Assembly: GCA_019914945.1 (NCBI GenBank)
Contig: CM034099.1
Span: 124,001-188,000 of the forward strand
Source of the DNA: Typha latifolia
Taxonomy: Eukaryota; Streptophyta; Magnoliopsida; Poales; Typhaceae
Direction: 5' to 3'
DNA length: 64,000 nt
The position numbers were made by a program, and so were the translations under genes. This document shows, in pieces, positions 22,832 to 36,100 of the stretch. Position 1 is the first letter of the stretch. The number at the start of each line of letters is the position of its first letter. The notes below the pieces were generated by a model that was not told where the DNA came from, searched no databases, and saw nothing but the letters and a program-made list of their open reading frames with translations.

Positions 22832-25076
22832 GGCCTTTGAAATACTAGGGCTCTTCGTGTTGCCTGTTGTTGGTGCCTCTTACTATTCTGCCAATGTAGA
22901 GGAGGATTTTGAAGGGATATGCATGTATGTCTCTGTGTTGCATGTACTCGTACTTATGACGTTACCGAGGCTTTGTGAGTTACTGTTCCAGGGTTTAAAT
23001 ATATAAATAATAATATCTAAACAATATAATATAGAGGTCCTTGACATATCCTCCTCCTTGGAGACTTCCCAGAACTCGGGTTCTACTGCAGCATCTAAAG
23101 CGTCCATCTCCGTATTTTGGTTCATCTTAAGGTGTCACATGTGCATCATTTATCGTGTAAGTAGTCGTAAAAAGACAACCATACTTCACATGCAGCCTCA
23201 TAAGGTTGCAGTACTCTGGCAGTTGATTTTTAGAGTACCCAAAAAAAAAAAAATTTAAAAAGAAATTAGCAGAACGTGCCATCATTCTTTAATAGCCAAT
23301 CATCGTTAACATTATCTATCTATCTATCTATTAATTTGAAAAGACAATAAAGAAAGAAAGAAGAAAACTTGTCCTTTACCTTTTGCCATGCAGAAGTTGT
23401 CTCGACTTTCGACTCGATTCAACAGAGGAGTAACGCTACCTCTTAATTGATGCTGCACACTAGAAACTTAATTAAACTAAAAACTGTTGATATTATTGTT
23501 AGTCCTAAGAGCCACTTCAATGCATTGTATAAGTGTGCGTACTACTTCCTACAAGGAAAAGTGGTACAATACGTGATGCAAACTAATAAAGCATCCGACA
23601 AAGAAAAAGATAGGTAGGTGCAGCATTGAGAAGAATATTTTAGCGCAATCAATCGAGTTTATGTATAGAAAGATATGATCTATTGAATTGTCATAATCGA
23701 TCACATTCTATTCTTCATGATCTCATTTCATACTGCAAAATTCGAAGTACTCCCAAAGCGTACGTCCATGTATTGGATATTTGGACATGACTCTCAACTC
23801 TGGATGCTTGATAAGATGGAGATCGAGATAGTTCAGAGTAGGTACGTACGGTCGTTACGTATGAAGCACGCATGAAGGTGAGTGCCAATGTATAATGGGA
23901 TCCATGCATAGTCCGAGTATTTCGGCATTGTCAGTGACTCAGTGCCACTTGCGAACTGTTCTTTTATGATCGCCGATCGATGCATACTCAAAAAGAAGCT
24001 ATTAAATATATAAATATAAACACGATAACCTAGGCAGCCAAAAAGAAAAGAGACAAAACTAACAATAGTAATAAATAAATAAAAATATTTATTATTACCT
24101 GCCTCAAGTTCCTGGAATCCTGTTAACTGCTTTCCTGGAACAAATGTTATAACCATATATGTAAACTGATACATGTTCTTTACTCTGACATAACATAATA
24201 AAACCAACAGGGATTGAATTTTCGAAGAAAAATAAAAGTTAATAATAGATCACTTGTACGCACTCTAATTTAGTTGAATCGACGAGGATGAATCCTTTGG
24301 AGCTCTTGCTTTAAATAATCAAACCCTGACTGTACATTTGTCAAGGGAAAAAAGAAACACAAGGATTATAATCATGTTTTCTAACCAATCCAAAAAAAAA
24401 AAATCATAAAGTACTCAACCACACGTATAAAGTATCACGGGTTTTAAACTTTTTTTAAGTAACACTCCATTTGTTGCCCTTTCAATCGGAAAGAGGATGC
24501 AGAAAAATGAGATAAAAGAAGAAATCGTAGTACATAAAAAGGAAGAATTCATAGTACAACCTGTTTTCCTCACCTTTTCTTTACAATTGGTTTGGTAGGC
24601 CTCGTTCGAACACACGAAACACCAACGAGGACGACGCACATGGCCGGATCAAAGTAAAGACAATACGGTAAAATCTCCATCGGTGATAATTAACGAATGG
24701 TAAATAATAATTACTATTATATATACAGGAAATGCACAGTATGAATTTATTTATAACAAATATTGTTAATTAATGTAATAAAAGTGCTGATCATCATATA
24801 TCCAACCAACCTCACCTCACCTCAGATAGTCAGATGTAATATTCTCGCATGCATGGATACGGAAGAAGAAGTAGAGAGGAAAGCAAATTAAGGACGACGA
24901 CATGCGTTGCCGAACACGAATTCCGAGGTAGGCGTCTCTTGGGAGGTGGGTCCCAGTCCGACTCATGTGAACCCGGTTTCATTTGGCCGGCAGGCAAATA
25001 AGACGCTTAGTACTTGACGATGTTTTGGAGCGGCTCGGACCGAGTGTCAGGTTGGACCGGGACCCAGCCCTAATCC

Positions 25077-25118
25077 CCTCAGGCCTCAGGCCTCAGGCCT
25101 CAGGGCTCAGGGCTCAGG
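25077..25118. repeat. CTCAGGC heptamer tandem array
   Basis: About six consecutive 7-base units, first CTCAGGC then CTCAGGG variants. Confidence 0.85.
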
Positions 25119-27485
25119 CTAAACCCCCTCCTCTCTCAGAACCCCAAAACTGTCTTAAAATGTCAGTGACTAGTCATGACTTAAATTGGACTCTTACTTT
25201 TCCTTTTTTTTTTTTTTTTTTTTTTTTGTTCTTTTCTCCCAATGCTCTGGTTTGACTCGTGAAGGTTGGCTACTTGGTTAAGAAGAAAAAAGAAGATAAT
25301 AATTAAAACTAATTAATTGCTTCCTGCTTAGAGATCGCATATGTCTTATATATATATATATATACATGATCATGATGATTAATAGATAGACGTAGGGAAA
25401 TGAGAGCCTTATTGATGAAATTAAATTTAATTAACTTGAGAGAGGGTAGTTTGCAAAATTACTACTGTCCTTATTCTGGTGCATGCACATGTACATAATA
25501 GACAGACTCACGGAAATGAGAGCTTTGTTGATTCCCCTTTCAACTCTCATTCCCTTGTGTGGTTGCTATCAGCAAAGGTGCAGATAGCATAAAAAAGTGG
25601 AAGTTGGGAGACAAGTATGTAGCTCATTCCTTTTCATATCCTCTCTCCTTTTCATTGAAAATTTTAGACGAACTTTTTTCCTCAGGACTACAATCATTGA
25701 GGCAGTACCGACATAAAAAGTACTGACAGAAAAGTAATATATATTATCACCAACTTATTTGATATACGTACATACATACATACATACATACATATGTATA
25801 GTATCACTGACTGATTAATATAAGTTGTTTGGTGTTTGAAGGAAATGAAACGAAGGCATTTATCTTCTTTCAGAAATGTTTTCAAGAAGCTGTTGTTATT
25901 CCAAAGGACCAAGTGTGCAGAAAGTTCCTGGATGGTGCATGCAAGATATCGCAGAGCACAACAGCTGTGATTCTTGTACCTGTTTGTTGTGCTGTTCATG
26001 ATTTCTTTATATTTTCTTTGAAGTTTTTTTTGTACGGATTTCAAACTCGTCCGTTGGCACGATATAAAGAACCAAAACATGGTGCTTGCTAGATTTACCA
26101 ATGAATTCATTACCAAATCTTTCTTTTTCACAGTTTATCCAACCCCGACTCTAATTTCAAGTGTAATCCAAAGGAGAGTTTCAGATAGGAGTGATAAGAG
26201 TTTAATTGATTTTGAAATATAGGAACCGAAAAACTATACGATTATATATCTATATATAATTGCATGGAGGAAGCAGTTGTTAATATATAAGCAACATTTG
26301 AATTAATAATAAAATTGTGGTTTGAATTCCTGAAAACCAAGTACAAGGAGAGGAGCAAGCATCCAAAAACGTCTTTCTAAAGCGTTACTTCCAACAGCAA
26401 CGACCAGTTAAAAGAATGATTTGTCGACAGGTCACAGTTAATTTTCTAGAGACGGTAGAGTAAGCACGTGGATTATAACACTGTATGCAGAGAGAACAGA
26501 GAGGCAAATCGTCTAGATATACTTGTTATCAGTAATGCTTCACAATCAAAGTACGAAAAGATATATTCCTCATCAATATATGCTCTGATATCTGGCATCA
26601 CCAGAGCGAGAAGCTCATCGAATCTCCATTGGGTCTGCACACCAAACTGAATCAATAGGACTCGTGATGCTTACGTATCAACACTAATCAATCAGGGCCT
26701 ACTTGGCTCATCAATGTACAATGAGTTGGTTTACTTTACTTGTTACGCAAAACTCAAATTGAATTTGAATTTCCACTAGCTAAATTAAAATGACTTGTTG
26801 GCCTGTAGGATTGAAGTAAAGCCCAGTCAGAGCTTATGTTAGTTACTGGGTTGATCAAGGCTTTGGCCCAGAATAAAGCCGAGTGTTTTATTATTACAGT
26901 TATACCCACCACCCGCTCCCTCTTACATATATATTTAAAGTTATGCCGGCCCCCCTTGAAGAAGAATAAAAGGAGATCCAAAACAAGTTGTTCACCGCCG
27001 ATGGGGCGTACGATTGTTATGTCCGAGAGATAGTAACGATAGCAACCTGGCAACCATCGATTTTCAACCGTTGCTCATAAATTATCTTGGGCCACCAACA
27101 CTCCCCACTAAAAAAAAAAAGAAAAAAAAAAGGAAAAATGTTCAGAGTTCAAAGTCATGCATGATAATGATGATAACTATATTTAGGCAGTAGGTTTAAA
27201 ATCATGTTGAGAGTTGAAAATTAATCACGTTCGCAAGAATCAAGGGGGCCACCGTTTTTGGAGTTAGTGAAGGAGGAGAAAGGGGTGGGATTGAATTATG
27301 AGCCGGCGGTTTTTTTTTTTAATACTACCGTTCTCTTCTGAGTTCTGTCTCCTTGCTAAGCTTCTTCGTGTTGGTCCACGACACTTTCGATGATGTCTAC
27401 CCATCACATCAGACTCATTCAATAAAGTTGATGCTGACCATCTAAAGGCGAAAGGTAAACTTAGAAATTTATTACACCAAAAGAC

Positions 27486-29249
27486 TCAACTAATCTCAAA
27501 GATAAAAAAGCACAGGTATATGGATAACAGCCCATAGCCCAATATGCTGTCAATCCTCATGCCTCTCCTAGGGACCATCACCAGGGCCCACAGAAGTCCA
27601 CCCATAAGGAACCCCAGGGTTTGATACAGAGTGGGGTCGTTGGGGATGGCCGATGGAGAGGGATACCTAGCCCAGGAGGACAACACAAGAGAGAGGCCCA
27701 GGCCCATTAGAATATTAAAGATAGGCCCACCATAACAGCCGGATATTGCTACTTGGGCCCCTCGTGGCCCACCATTCATTGCTACTGCCACGTTGGCGAT
27801 CAAGTCTCCCAGAGAGTTGCCCCAGGCTAGCACAGTGAGTCCCAGAACGGACGAGCTTATTTGTAACACAACACCAAGAGAGACTAAGAGGGAGACCAAC
27901 TCCTCAGCAATGATGTAGGCCCAGATGACACTCATCAGGAACCCACCTGCAAGCCAAGGGAGTAGGAATCTGGATGGTGGTCTATCTTTGTTGGTCTTCA
28001 CAAGAGCACCAATCCCTAACACAATCCCTATTAATCCACCAAACAGATGGATGGTCAACCTCTCTTCTTCACCCGCATCTTCTCTCTTGGAATTCCAAAG
28101 TGCAGCCAAGAGAGTTGGTGCCAATGTCACCGACATAACTGCAAATGACTTAGACCATCTCTCCTTGGAAACATCTGGGATGGTCAATCTCCTTGGCAGA
28201 TACACAGGCAGCTCAATAATGTACAATATCCTACTAATAGTTTTACTCCAAGATGATGTTAGGAACTTAAAGCTGTCACCTTGTCTCACTGTAGAGATCT
28301 TAGATTGATCCACAACCCTGCTACATAAAAGAGGGGCTCTCAATTCACCAACCTCTGTGCTTTGACACGGCGAAAATTTTGTATCCGTTGGCAGTGGCAA
28401 GGGCAACGAATCATCATAGATACCCGTCTCTTCATCTCCCTTGTGACAGGCATATGTGATTGATACGAGGAAGACATATACCAAGTAAAGGGAAGTGAAA
28501 GCCATGGCACCCCATAGATTCATCTTACCAATCACTAAGATTGCAAGTACAACTGTAAGAACAAAAAGGAGGAAGCAAATGTCACGCACAAAGCTGAACT
28601 TGTCGATGGAGATCTTGCGAGGACTAAGGGAGATGCTTAGGATTCCGACGACCACAGATGACACGAAGAATGCACCACCTAACACACTATTGAGACCTAC
28701 ATCACTGGTGTCACTGCCCAAGAAGGAGACCATGATAGAGAAGGCATCAGGGGCACCATTGCCTAGAGAGAGGAGGGTCACTCCCGCAATGGTAGGGGAG
28801 AGCTTCAGTAGTCTTGATAAGCCCTCCAAGTTAGGGCAGAAATAGTTTGCAGCTGTGTTTCCCAGTAGGTAGAACAACAAAAGAAGCCATAGCATCAGCA
28901 TTGTATAACCAAGGATGGGATATTGACCACAGACACAGTAGAAGAGGCTGAGATAATTAATATATCCTTCTGGAAGGCATTGGGCTTCAGAATTCAAATA
29001 GTTGCACTTCTCATCATAGCTTTCAAATCTATAAAGGCCATTGCAGACTCTGCCGGAATCATCAGAATGCCGAATTTGGTTGCTCTTGATGGTTTCCTTT
29101 AATGGTTGTTGCAATAGAGGATAGGAAGAACTCAACCATGCGGTGAGATAGAAGAAAATCACCAGTAGAAGCGAGATGCTGAGGAAGAGATTAAGTACCT
29201 TGGCCGGTGATGAATCATGAACAGAGTTTCCCATAGCAGCACCATACAA
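27486..29249 (-). CDS. CCX: cation/calcium exchanger, CCX family (second copy)
   Basis: A single coding exon of 587 aa. A second in-frame ATG five codons in (29234, MGNSVHDSS) is an alternative start. The topology and motifs match the copy at 20735: a lumenal Cys-containing N-terminal part (VCNGLYRFESYDEKCNYL), GNGAPD in the first alpha repeat (163-168), GNSLGD in the second, and a cytosolic loop with mixed charge between the halves. The key difference is Ala for Ser in the first signature. The upstream minus strand has well-formed splice sites (acceptor near 29437, exon 31412-31474, donor near 31756), so the transcript probably has several 5'UTR exons. The two paralogues are clearly diverged, so the duplication is not recent. 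Confidence 0.93.
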   Translation of the reverse strand: MYGAAMGNSVHDSSPAKVLNLFLSISLLLVIFFYLTAWLSSSYPLLQQPLKETIKSNQIRHSDDSGRVCNGLYRFESYDEKCNYLNSEAQCLPEGYINYLSLFYCVCGQYPILGYTMLMLWLLLLFYLLGNTAANYFCPNLEGLSRLLKLSPTIAGVTLLSLGNGAPDAFSIMVSFLGSDTSDVGLNSVLGGAFFVSSVVVGILSISLSPRKISIDKFSFVRDICFLLFVLTVVLAILVIGKMNLWGAMAFTSLYLVYVFLVSITYACHKGDEETGIYDDSLPLPLPTDTKFSPCQSTEVGELRAPLLCSRVVDQSKISTVRQGDSFKFLTSSWSKTISRILYIIELPVYLPRRLTIPDVSKERWSKSFAVMSVTLAPTLLAALWNSKREDAGEEERLTIHLFGGLIGIVLGIGALVKTNKDRPPSRFLLPWLAGGFLMSVIWAYIIAEELVSLLVSLGVVLQISSSVLGLTVLAWGNSLGDLIANVAVAMNGGPRGAQVAISGCYGGPIFNILMGLGLSLVLSSWARYPSPSAIPNDPTLYQTLGFLMGGLLWALVMVPRRGMRIDSILGYGLLSIYLCFFIFEIS

Positions 29250-31850
29250 GAATTTCCAGTGTGTAAATAAGGTTTAAGTAGTCTTCCTCATTGAAACAAT
29301 GGCATTATTGAAGTGAACTTGAGAGATCTGTGGTTCATGTGCTATTGGTGGGGTGTCAGAGAAGGGCTCCAAGCTTACTATCAGTGCCCACAATTTTAAG
29401 CACGGCAAACAAATAAATCCCAGAACTGCAACATTAAGATAAGGTCGGTGATGCATACCCAGGTTAATCTGACATGACCGGGTGATTTTGTGATACCATG
29501 TTATTTTATTTCTCATAGTAAAATACTAAAATCTCCCACAAGGAACTATGGAAGACTGATATACAAGAGTACAGTTCTAAAAGCATGACCCATCTCAACC
29601 CAACAAATTTCAGATGCTTTGTGCAGCGACAAAGGGTACAATTCAGAGGCATTGCTACTTACAACAAGTATTGCTATAAAGACCAATTTAAAAGCATCTG
29701 CAGAGATAAACAACTAATCAAGTAGAAATCTAACATGTGCACAAATAAAAGAATGACAAGATTTGGGTGGCCCATGAATGAGAACCATAGGTAAATGATG
29801 ATAAATTGATAAATGACTGATCGTGCTTATCCAAGAGAACAGGTGTATTTCCACTTAGTAATCACATAAGTAGGACAAAGGATCGGTGAAATTGAGATAA
29901 ATATGACAAGAAAACTGAAAGTGGCAATCTGACTTTCACAATCAGAATTTGCATTATCATACTAACAACGAAGTATGAACACATGGCTAAGTTTAAAATC
30001 CATGTCGTCAAGTGAATTATGTGATAGGCCATGATTTCTGCCAAACCCATCGCCATCTACCAGCAACATTCCAGTCAGTTGTTCAATGATAGTAGGGAAG
30101 GTATCAACTTTAATGGATTGAGATGTTATGCCTCCTGGCGTAGGTAAAATCTATGGTATATTCCTCACTTCCTTGATGATTCTGCCATCTTTTCTTTACT
30201 TACATAATGACACAGGGTCATGATACTATGATCAATAATTACAACAATGACAAGCTTTAGTCAGAACTGCTTATCTTAGTTATATGGATCAGCCTTCTAT
30301 TCATCTCTATTTAGTGCAAGCTTCTCTACAAATCAAGTCCAAATATATAATTTGTACAACATCTAGATTTTGCCGTCCCCCCCCCCTTTTTTTTTTTTTT
30401 CATTTTCTTCCAATGCACCTTCTACTTAAATAACACCATACTTTCTAACTGATGCACTGTGTGGTCTTCTTGGGCATTTCCTAACCATATTGATCAATTT
30501 CTCATTTTAGGTATGCTCTAAGAGTGTTTGTGGAAAAGTGTTCAAGGAGAGATTGTTTAGATAATTAATTTCAATAATAACATATTAGTACCAGAAGAGA
30601 ATTTTTTTAGCCCATGTTGTAGATGCTAAACAAGCAGAATTAATGGAATTTTTCATAGCTCAGCACTAAGAAGAGAGAAATAAATGTGATAGGCCAAGAT
30701 TTATAAAAGACAAGATGCACTAGCACTACCAAAAGGCTATCATCTCATGCTATTGACTTCAACAAGGACTCCCCAATTCTTCACCACATATGCCTCCTAA
30801 AGGCAGGAGATAATACTCTCCAGGTAACAAAGGTTCAGCTTTGCGTGATGTAGCCAGGCACAAATGTCCTTCCAAAGCAGAGCTGATTTTGTTTCTTTTC
30901 TATGGTAAATTATTCTGATGATATTGCACCTTTCAAGCTCTCAACAACGACAGTCTGAGCTCCTCAACTCGAGTAGCCCAAAAGCATCCCTAAGTAGATC
31001 CATGTATCTGTTGGTGTTAGCTTAACTTTCTTTCCATTGACAAGAAAGATTTCAAGAAGAAATATTAAATGAACAAGGACAACAACAGCATTGTTGTTGC
31101 TCTATAGGAGATTGCAACAGCCAACAGATGAAGAAGTCCATCTCCTAGGAGAAAAAAGTTGACTCCTAGACAATTCCTATAGGAAAGTGCTTTGCATTAG
31201 GTCACAAGTTCCTATCAATACATATGTTCTGAAAGAACTAATGATTGCAACGGAATTTTACTGATAAACTCTCAATACTCTAAAATATGCCTCCGGTCTA
31301 CTCGTGTTTATCTTTATATCAACCTTTTTCATCAAAATATGCATATTCTCAAACCTACCGGTTTATCATATTTTCACCACTGAGTGAAGTAAAAGTAATA
31401 ACATCCCTTACCTGTTGAGCTACAAAACAAGTTCGGATATTAATAGGCGCAATCGCCATCCACGTCAAGGAGCCCTAATTTCAAGGGTATAAGAACACAG
31501 TTAGAATTCAATATTTTATCATACCACCCATGGCTCATCGAAACAAAAAAGACACAAATCTATGATAAGAGTCAAAGCTAATCAAATGTGGACCTACATT
31601 TCCCCAAGTTACATTATGTATAATGAAATCCCTCTTCTGAAGCAAGAAACACCATTCCACTTGCATCATATAACCTAAAAATATTTTTGAAGCTCAAAAT
31701 CCTAAACCGGCATAGGAACAAATGCAAATAAGGATGAAATTAATGGAGGAATACCAATGTGATTGCTGCGCTTCAACAGCTACGGCAGGCGAAGCGAGAT
31801 GAGAAGAAGGCGAAGAAACGATCGTGGAGATGGGAAACTCGCGGGAGATC
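29250..31850 (-). other. putative multi-exon 5'UTR of the second CCX gene
   Basis: On the minus strand, an ATG-less GC-rich leader (about 31756-31850) ends in a good donor (ATTG|GTATTC). A 63-base exon (31412-31474) is bounded by TTAG and CAG|GTAAGG. The last leader exon begins after GTTGCAG near 29437 and runs to the ATG at 29249. The 63-base exon contains an ATG (MAIAPINIRTCF...), a possible upstream ORF. The exon chain is inferred from splice signals only. A separate small gene is an alternative. Confidence 0.4.
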
Positions 31851-33173
31851 ACCTCTCAGTCGGATGGGGAAGAGGGTCGTCGGATTTTAGGAGTTTTTTT
31901 ACTTGACAACCCGAATCCATTTACCATTGCTTATTATTGCTCTGGGCTGGGCTGGGCTGGGCTGGGCTGGGGGCTTTCAAATATCTGGAGTTGACCAATT
32001 CAAGGATTTGGGCTGATTTTAGCCGTAGCCGTAGGAGGAGCATATAGACAATGATTTTGAGAAGGGTAGGTGAGGTATTAACTAAAAAAAACACCATTAT
32101 CGAGTATAAAATTTACAACAACAAAAGGAGGACCGACCACGTTCATTCCCCCTGTCGACTCTGTCGATATAGTCCAAGATGGCCTCTTATTTTCCTACGC
32201 CCGGTTACAGCTTAGCAACTAACCTAAAATATATATGAAGGGATATGGCCTAGTTGTGCTCGATAATTCATTGCCAATAGAGTCAACTTGGCGTGCGGTT
32301 TCCTCTACTCGAACATCCAAGTAAATAATAATAATAATAATAATAATACTAACTACTTATCTATTCTCTAGCCTATTGGTTGAGTAGAGAATAGAGATGT
32401 ATTTTATTCTATTTTGATCTGGCCTGCTGCGTACGTGGAACAAAGTTGCACAAGAAAATAATATTCAAACAAAAAGGGCCGCCACAACTAATTTTACACA
32501 CAGCCGCTTTCTATGACGGATCTACGTGTCACCTGACTAATGGCTATCGGGTAGTAGAATTCCACAAGCCGAGCTGCACCTGATCCAGGGTTGGTCGTGA
32601 ACAGCGCAGTGGCTCGTCAAAACATCTAGAGAAGTCTCTAAAACGAGTAACGAGACTTTTTATTAGATATCCATCCGCCTCGAGAAAGAGGTAAGGGAGA
32701 TCGGAGTCGAAGGGAACTGCTCCGATTCTTCTCGGGAAAGGGAGGAAGAACAAGCTTGTGAGTACCATTCATCTTTTACAGGAAATTTTGTTGTCCGCTG
32801 GTTCGCTTGGAATTATTTTAAAAGGTTTGCAGTTCGATTTTGGTAACGAATTTATTCTCGATCTCACTTTTATGGCTTGCATTTTATTCCAGATTGTGAA
32901 GCGGATCATTTCGACTTGATCCAAATTAAGGTATCCGGGGATTTCTGCAATTGTGATTTCCAGAAAGAATCTCTATTTCCCTGTTTTTTGTTCGATCTGC
33001 TTCGAATCGCTTAGGAAAGTTCGGAACTTTACAAGGGTTTCGGACAAATCGAGGCAGAATTCGCTAAGGAGACAAATTTCGTAGGAAAGTTGTTAACTTT
33101 GGAGCTAATTCGAACCGTTCCTTGCTGATACCCTAGAACCGTCGTTAGAATTGGATGAGAGAATAGAGCAACA
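31851..33173. promoter_or_regulatory. divergent region between CCX leader and FQR1-like gene, with spliced FQR1 5'UTR
   Basis: Holds a GGGCT pentamer run (about 31945-31972) and an AAT run (about 32325-32348). From about 32640 the plus strand looks like a leader with introns: a donor CTT|GTGAGTACC near 32756, an acceptor TTCCAG near 32892, and a donor AAG|GTATCC near 32930. No coding gene seen. Confidence 0.5.
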
Positions 33174-36100
33174 ATGGGAAAAGGAGGAGGTTGTGTGCCA
33201 AGCAAGAAGCGGCAGCCAGCAGTCGCATCAAACGACGCTCCATCATCTGCTCGCAATGTCCCAATTCCCACGGAGCAGAAGAGCCAAGCAAGCAACGAGG
33301 CCTTGGAAGCCGCCGCTATTCCGCCGCCGGCTGTTGTCAAGCTTAAAATCTTTATCGTGTTCTACTCCATGTATGGCCACGTCGAGAGTCTCGCGAAGAG
33401 GATGAAGAAGGGAGTGGATGGCATCGACGGTGCAGAGGGCGTGCTTTACCGCGTCCCAGAGACGCTGCCATCGGAGGTCTTGGATCAGATGAAGGCGCCA
33501 CCGAAGGATCCTGAGATCCCTGTTATCACTGCAGCAGCTGAGCTGGAAGAGGCTGATGGGATATTGTTTGGGTTTCCTACAAGGTATGGGGCAATGGCGG
33601 CTCAGATGAAGGCCTTCTTTGATTCCACAGGACAGCTGTGGAAAGAGCAGAAGCTGGCCGGAAAGCCGGCTGGATTTTTTGTGAGTACGGGGACCCAAGG
33701 AGGAGGACAGGAAACAACAGCGTAAGATTCTTCATGGCATTGATCTCTCTTTTAATATATAAATATCCAATCCTTTTGCCTCTAGTTCCTTGTCTGCGCA
33801 AGAGTTTGGAGTTAAACTAGTTTGTAGATTCTGTTGTTCTCTCAGAATTTAGCTTTACTTTGGGCCTGTTGACGAGCAACTGTTCCTAGTGGATGAGGCT
33901 CTCAGCAATGTTGATTTTGGGAGGCCAATAAGTACAAACCTTTCAAGTGGTTGGTTTGCTATATAAACCAGATGTCGGGCTGCCTGTAGTAGGCCTTACT
34001 ATCATGCTCTCTTATATTTATCTGTTGATTTAACACTAAAGTTTAAAAGAAGGATGAATTCATAGCTGAATGCTCAATTTAGTTACTAAGTAATCTTTGG
34101 TCCTAATTCATGGGTTAACCAGTCCCAGAAGCTCCACTTAAGCTTTTCTTGAACAAGCATAAACCCTGATTCAGTTCTGGACTCTTACATTTTAAACCCA
34201 CATTAACATCCATTCAATGTGTATGCTCTGAGAGTAAGTCTATAGAATGTTATCTGCAGATAAATCCGTAGCATTTTACTTTTTTCTTCTGGAAACATGT
34301 TTGGAGATCAGAATTATTTTAATTTCAGAAGAGGAAACTTAACAGTCACCGATTATGCATATCCATGAATCTCTTTTCAATTTTTTGGTGATTGGATAAA
34401 ACAATAGATTTTTTCTCAGGATCCTCATGCCTAGCAAATGAAATAATATATCAATTAAGAAAGTCTTTTATGCCGAATTTGTAGGGCTAGCCTTGGGCTG
34501 ACCACTGGTAGTATGAGGGAAATGGTTAATTTATCTGCAGCCAAACCATAGTTGTCACCCTAGTTCCTAACTTTTGGCATGAATGCTATTTTCAATTTAC
34601 AGAATGTATTTGATTGTTCATTTGTTTCTATTTGCTGGAGAGTTTTATGAAGCATGTTTAATTATGTTATTTGTTTTGTTAATTGTGCTGCATAATTTCC
34701 ATGGTATGTTTTTGAGCCTGAACTTGCAGGTAAAATGAGAAACTATGCTGAATATTAATAATAGATGCACGAGGCATTTCTTGGATTATTGTGTTTACTT
34801 GAAATCAAAAATCTTTTGAGAATCAAACTTTAGAATATTGAGCAGCAAAACTGCAAATGAGCATTAGTACACTTTAGATGGAGATTGCCATCTCAATGTT
34901 GTCTACTGTATGGTTCACTATTAGTCATCATTTTCCTAATGGAAATTAGTGTTATTCTTCTTTGACTTTTGAAGGAACATGCTAGCTCCACAATGGGCTG
35001 GATTATGGGGATATCATATGAAGAACCTTAGAGGCTTAGACAAATGGTGCTTTATATTTTACAAAAAAATTCACGTCAAACAACAGGGAGGATTTGAATC
35101 ATGTTTCTTCAATTAAAGTTTCGATATTAGTTAGAGAAGTCACCGTATGTTATTGACGTTGGAAATTGAATTGTAGCATTTCCTGAAAGTTGCAGGGACC
35201 AACTATTGGTTATTGAGGAGATCGTAATAGCTATATATTGTTTGGACTTTGGATATGATTGTAGTGATTATTTACTTTACTAATAGAGATAAGTTAGATA
35301 ATAGGTTCCTTAAAGAGGAGAGAAAGAGAGATAAAAAAATCCCTGGCCATCAGCAAAATGACAAAAGTCAAGATGGCCCTTCAGTAAATGGTAAATGGAA
35401 TGCAGTATGGGCCTAGATGGAATTGAAGAGTGACACAAAGATCTGAATACCTGATTCTTAGTTGCCTAACTCTGAAGTTGGAGTCTTGATGTAGGCTTAT
35501 CTATGGAGATGGAGTCATCAAAACAACATAAGAATGTGACTGAATAGCAGATGTGGAAGCAAGTTTACAAGCAGATACTTAAGCAAATTAGGCACAGTAA
35601 TTCAAGATTCCTACTTCTGTAATCTGAGGCCATGTTGTTGGATCTTGAGGTTATAGTTTAAGAATACAAAAACAGCTGACCTATTCAGTAAAATGTGAAT
35701 CAGATGAGTGTATCGTCATATAATTGCACAGCCATTGAATTCTTATCTTCTAGCTCTAGAGAGATGGAGGTTTTTTACTACAGAAATTTTACCATTCAGA
35801 TTCCAAGGTGACAGTGGATATCACATTGGAGCAGTTCTGTTGCCTGCAACAACTGAAATTGCTTACAACTGCTGCAAAGAAAACAACTTCAACTGTCTGG
35901 ATACCTGCCACCAGCATTTAGAAAATTGATGCGGCGAATAACTCACGTATTTTGAAGAACAGATTAAAAATATTAATCTACTTACTTTCAGAGGACATCA
36001 CTCTCAAAAATCCAAAATGTAGATCCCAACTTTGTGGTTTTGTGTCTCTAACAAATGTGCAGACTAAGTGTCATTTTCTTTTCTCTATTCCTTCAGCAAT

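Larger units (their letters stand above)
22433..27485. other. 5-kb intergenic region between the two CCX genes
   Basis: Convergent 3' flanks of the two exchangers plus AT-rich DNA. It holds an AT run (22694-22731), a hairpin (22769-22831), a CTAT run (about 23313-23331), a CTCAGGC tandem array (25077-25118), a poly-T tract (25204-25227) and a CATA run (about 25768-25793). An open frame of 145 codons on the minus strand at 25694-26131 has no recognisable domain and is not called. No gene is supported. Confidence 0.55.

Noticed and set aside
25694..26131. 145-codon minus-strand open frame
   Set aside because: No ATG context, domain or splice support. A plus-strand open frame overlaps it. It lies in a repeat-rich intergenic stretch.
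27925..28308. plus-strand 127-codon frame inside the second CCX gene
   Set aside because: Antisense shadow; the minus strand carries the complete exchanger.
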